Shown here: in pieces, positions 59,601 to 64,000 of the stretch
Position numbering within the stretch: position 1 is the stretch's first letter
How the letters are laid out: each line of letters opens with the position of its first letter
Assembly (NCBI GenBank): GCA_022579005.1
Contig: MU401514.1
Coordinates: forward strand, 1-64,000
DNA: 64,000 nucleotides
Origin: Poronia punctata
Taxonomy: Eukaryota > Ascomycota > Sordariomycetes > Xylariales > Xylariaceae
Direction of reading: 5' to 3'
Notes under the pieces: model-generated
Database searches by the model: none
What the model saw: only the letters and a program-made list of their open reading frames with translations
What the model was told of the DNA's origin: nothing
Position numbers and translations under genes: made by a program

Positions 59601-62600
59601 AAATATTTAAGTTTATATTAGCTATTTTATTAAGTTATTAGTTTAAGCTTATAAACTATACTTTTTTTAAAAAAAAAAGCTATACTATAGTATAAAAATT
59701 TTAATTAGCTACGTTTTTTACGCTTACGTTTATAACTTAAACGTTTTTTATAAAACTTTTTATAAGTTTTTTTAAAAAAAAATGCTTAATTAATAAGTTA
59801 AAAATTAAAAGCAAAAAGCTAAAGCTAAGCTAGCAGTACAACTTTATAAAAATATAATTTTAAATTAAAAACTTTTTATTTTTATTTTAAAGCTTACTAT
59901 TTATAAGTAGCTATTTAAAATTAAAAAAAAAGTTTACTAAAAAAATAATATTTACTTTAATTATAATAAAAAAGGCTATATAATTAAAAACTATTTTTAA
60001 TTTTAAGTTAACGCTTTTTTTATTAAACTAATAAAAAAAGTAAAAAAAAATATTTTAGTTAAAAAAATAGCTTTTTTAAAAATTATTTTATTTAATAAAT
60101 TAAAAAACTAGCCTAGCTATTTTAAGTTTTTATAATAGCTTATATGTTTATTATAGCTAAATTAAGTAGTAAAAATAAAACTACTAAATTTAAATATTTT
60201 ATTTAAATTTAAATTAATAGCTTTAAAATATAAATTACTATTTTATATAATATTAAAGTAAATACTTACTTTTTTATTAATACTTTACTAGCTTTACTAC
60301 TTTATAAATAACTTAAAGCTTTATTAACTTATTTAAAAAAGCTTATTTAATTTTTTAACTATAAAAGCTAACTTGCTAGCACTATTTTTTAAACATTAAT
60401 AGCTAGCTTAAAAATTAATAGTTATTAATTTATTAATTAAACTTTTTAAATTATTAATATTAGTAATAAAGTTATTATTAGTTTATAATAAATAGCTAAA
60501 TACTTTATTATTTTAAATTATAAGCATTATTAATTATTATAGCTTAAAAAAACTTTATTTTTTACTATATATTTACTTATAATTTTTTTAGCAAAAAAAA
60601 ACTTAGTTATATTAACTAAGCAACTTGCTTACTAATAAAATATTAACTATTAAAATGCTAAACTAAATTAATACTATTAGCTACTATAATATAATAAGCT
60701 TTTTATTTACTTTATTATAGCTGCTATTTAACTTTTTAACTTAGTTAATAAAAATAATTAAAAAATTATTGCTTTAATTATTATATTTATTTAGCGCTTA
60801 GTATATACTTAAAAATAAAAGTCTTTAAAATTGCTAAATTTAAGCAAGCTAATACTTATTAAGTATATAAAGTAGCTTTAAAGCTTATTAGCTTAAATTA
60901 GTGCTCTCTTTTTAATTATAAGCTTTATTAAGTTTTTTATAAATAAAAACTTAAAATATATTGCTTAAATATATTAGTTAATTTTATTTTAACTTGCTTA
61001 CTTAAAAGGTTTTTTTTTTTAAAAAAAAGCTAATACTTTATTTTTTTTTTGCTTTAGCTTTAATATAAAATTAAAACTAACTAATAAAGTACTTTTTACT
61101 AGTTTTTTTTAATTTTAAATACTAGTTAAATATATTTTTTTAAAAAAAAAACTACTAATAAACTTTTTACTTTTAGTTTTATTAAATTTTATATAAAGCT
61201 TTATATAGCTTTTATACTTTTTATTTTTAAACTAAAGTTTATTAAAAAATAGTTTTATATTAATTATTATTAACAAAACTATTACTTTAAAAACTGCATT
61301 ATTACTACTTTAAATATTAATAAAACTATTTTTAATTATTATAATACTTGCTATATATTAAAGTTTAATATTATTAAAGCTTTTTATTGTTTATAAATAA
61401 CTTTATTTTTTAAGTATTTAATTACTTTTTATACTTATATAAGTACTTACTAATAAAAAGTCTTACTATTTAAACTAAAAATAAAACTAGCTTAGTAGCA
61501 GTTTTTTATTAATGCTTAATTATAAAATCTACTTAATTAGTACGCTAGCGCTTATACTAATAATGTTTTAGTTTATTTATAAAAAAAGCTTTAATACTAA
61601 AAAAACTATAAAAAAGTTATTTACTACTTATTTACTGCTAGCTTATAAAGTAATATTAATAAGTTTTAATTTAATACTAAAAAGGTTAACTATTTAAATA
61701 TAATTATTAAAGTAAGCAAAAGTATTTTTATTAACCTAGCTAAAACTAAAGCTATTATAAAGTAAAAACTTTTAAAACTTTATAATACTACTACTATTTA
61801 TTTATTTTTTAGTTTTTATAACTATGTTTATATATTTATTTACTATACTAGCAAAGCTGCTAAACTATTAAACTAACTTTTAAAAAAAAAAAAACTTTTT
61901 ATTTTAAGCTTTAAATAAAAAGCTTTTTTTAACTAACTTAAAAAGCTAGCTTATATTATACTAGTATTTACTTTTTTTTTAGCTAAGTTTTTTTACTTAA
62001 ATAAAAGCTAATATATTTTATAACACTATTAAAAATGTTATTTTTTAATTATAACTTAATAAAAAATAAAAGCTTATTAATTATTTTTTTAAAACTATAA
62101 TATTTACTAAGCAAATTTATTTAATATAAAATAAAAAGTTTTTAGCTATAGTTTAAACTTTTAATTATTTTTATAATAAATTGCTAAGTACTTAAATTAC
62201 TATTTTTATTAACTACTAAGCTTTAATTTACTTTTTTACTAAATATTATTTAAAATTATAATAAGTAGCTTAGCTAAACTTTTTATATAAGTTTACTATT
62301 AAGTAAAAATATTGCTTAAAAAAAAAATATAATTACTAACGTACTATTTTATAAAACTACTAACCTTTTTACTATTAAAGCTTAAAAAAAAGAAAATTAA
62401 ATGCTTATATTAATTTTTTTAAAAAATATTATAAGCTTTTACTTTTAAACTATAATTACTTTTATTAAAGTTTAATTATTTTTTATACCTTTGCTTTTAA
62501 TAATGCTAAAAAAACTAAAGTTAGTTAACCTAATTATTAAAAAAAACTAATTTTAAAAACTAAGTACTTATAAAAAAAAGCTAATTATTTTAGCTACTAT

Positions 62601-64000
62601 TTAAAATAGCTTAATATTTTTTTAAACAGCTTTAATTTAAAAAGCTTATATGCTTAAGTCTTAAGCTTATAGTAGCTAAAATAAAATAATTTAAGCTTTT
62701 TTAGTTAATTATTACTAGTTTAATTTTAAAAAAAATACTTAGTAATATATTTATAATTACTAAGATTGCTAATATAATAAAAACCTTTATAATAAAATAC
62801 TAAGCTTTTTATACTTATTACTTTTTTTTTAGCATATATAAAATATTATTATAGTTAATAAAAAAAATATGCTAAAAAATAAGTATAGCTATAACTATAT
62901 ATAGTGCTTTATTAACAAGTTTAGCTACTTAATTGCTACTATTTTAAATAAAAAAACTAATACTGCTAAAATATTAGCTAAAAAGTATTATTACTACTTA
63001 TATTAATTTTTTAGCCTTTTAAGCATTTAAATTAGTAATAATAAAAAATAGTTTATTTTATAGCTAATAAAAGCTTTAAATATTTTAATAAGTACTAAAT
63101 ATTATTAAAATAGCTTTAATTACTTATAAACTTAAAACGCTATTAAAGTTATTAACTATAAGCTAAATTAATATTTTTATTTTTATACTAACTAATTTTA
63201 AAATAATTAAAATAATTATATTGCTATTTTTAATTTTGCTTATAACTTATTATATTATTTATTATTAAGTATAAGCTTTTTAAAAGTAGCTTTTAAAGTT
63301 AAGCTATATATTAACTTAACATTTTTAGTATTACTTAATAATATAACTAATAAGTTAGCTAAGTATATAATAAAGTTAATAAAGCAAACTTATAAAGTTT
63401 AAAACTTAGCTTATAAATTTGCTTAAAAAACTTAAAAATAGTAAAAAGTTTAAGCTAATAAAAAAAAACAAAAAGTAAACTTTTTTATTTATAACTAAGT
63501 TTTTTTTAAAAAAAAAAGTTTTATTATAATAGCTTTTACTACTTATATAAATTTTTAATAAGTTAGTTTATTTAAAATTTTTTAAAAAAAAAGCTATAGT
63601 TATATTTTAAATCTACTGCTAACTTATAAAATATAAAACTTTTTTTATACTAATTAGCTATATAAAGCTTTTAATAATTTTTTATCTTAGCAAATCTAAC
63701 TTTTTTTAAAACTTAAAAAAATTAATAAAAAGCTTAAGTATAAAATATAGCAAGTTTTAAAATTTAAACTTTTTAAGCGCTATAAGCATTTTTAGTACTA
63801 AGTAAACTAAATTAAATATAACTTAAATAATGCTTAGTACTTTGCTAACAATTTTAAAAATATATTAATAGCTTTAAAAAACTTTTATAATAGCTACTTT
63901 TTAGCTTTTAAACTTTTAATACATTTTAATAAATAGCTATATGTTATAGTAGCAAATATAATATTAAAAAACTACTTAAATAACTTTAAAGCTATTTATA
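56700..64000. other. Extremely AT-rich, RIP-mutated block
   Basis: Over 7 kb of almost pure A and T with scattered AGCT, GCTT and CTAA remnants, to the end of the window. CA and TG dinucleotides are rare and TA is in great excess by eye, which is the mark of repeat-induced point mutation (C to T in CpA, on either strand). Stop codons interrupt every frame and no active gene is present. Such blocks are normally heterochromatic in ascomycetes. Relics of a Gypsy element are described separately for the right-hand part. Confidence 0.85.
58900..64000 (+). mobile_element. RIP-decayed Ty3/Gypsy LTR retrotransposon relic (gag-pol, partial)
   Basis: Two coding relics on the plus strand support this. 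At 59953-59994 the codons at spacing 1, 4, 9 and 14 of a CCHC zinc knuckle are all TAC or TAT, the products expected when TGY (Cys) and CAY (His) suffer RIP, and the Asn-Lys-Lys-Gly filler is preserved. At 63796-63888 the codon pattern matches the chromodomain-like pol C-terminus of fungal Gypsy elements: ruined Trp codons (TAA, TAG), then Tyr, a Pro-to-Phe type codon, Ala, Asn-Phe-Lys and a final Phe-Tyr where Phe-His is usual. The 3.9 kb between them is about right for protease, reverse transcriptase, RNase H and integrase. The left limit is a guess, no LTR was identified, and the right end lies outside the window. Confidence 0.6.

Noticed and set aside
62480..62520. Reverse-transcriptase motif resembling the Pro-Phe-Gly-Leu region
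   Set aside because: The codon pattern needs a one-base shift and wrong residues after the Asn-Ala, so the match is not reliable.
1..64000. tRNA, rRNA or CRISPR array
   Set aside because: No cloverleaf with a proper T-loop sequence, no rRNA-like block and no regularly spaced repeats were found by reading; a covariance-model search would be decisive for tRNA.

Overview
This is a eukaryotic window from a filamentous ascomycete (Pezizomycotina; Sordariomycetes or a close class is the best guess). The signs are short introns of about 50-260 nt with GTRNGT donors and CTRAY branch points, a GH54 arabinofuranosidase, DUF3405 and Git3-type receptor genes, and AT-rich DNA at both ends with the signature of repeat-induced point mutation (RIP). 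Several genes are spliced; exon joints below were worked out by hand from splice signals and reading-frame continuity.

Layout. 1-240 is AT-rich, followed by 4.5 kb of microsatellite-rich non-coding DNA. 4.8-14 kb holds a seven-helix receptor (+), a tandem Ulp1-like protein (+), ureidoglycolate lyase (-) and a secreted arabinofuranosidase (-). 16.4-23.3 kb is one large three-exon gene on the minus strand: a 2262-residue DNMT5-type cytosine methyltransferase fused to a RING and a SNF2 ATPase. 25.6-32.4 kb has a five-exon 2H phosphoesterase and a five-exon MFS drug/H+ antiporter. 32.4-36.8 kb is gene-poor, with one possible small cysteine-rich secreted protein. 36.8-55 kb carries a DUF3405 type II membrane protein, a HeH-like multi-span membrane protein, a MOT1 molybdate transporter, a 2092-residue Fhl1-like FHA/forkhead factor and an acyltransferase-3 membrane protein. 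An assembly gap with homopolymer runs lies at 56.0-56.2 kb.

From about 56.7 kb to the end the DNA is extremely AT-rich and has no open genes. It contains relics of a Ty3/Gypsy retrotransposon on the plus strand: a gag zinc knuckle whose Cys and His codons have all become Tyr codons, and, 3.9 kb downstream, a decayed pol C-terminus.

The genes do not form an obvious biosynthetic cluster. They are a mix of nutrient sensing and uptake (receptor, molybdate transporter, MFS), purine-nitrogen and plant cell-wall catabolism, ribosomal gene transcription, and chromatin methylation. The most notable element is the DNMT5 gene, which lies in the same window as heavily RIP-mutated repeats.
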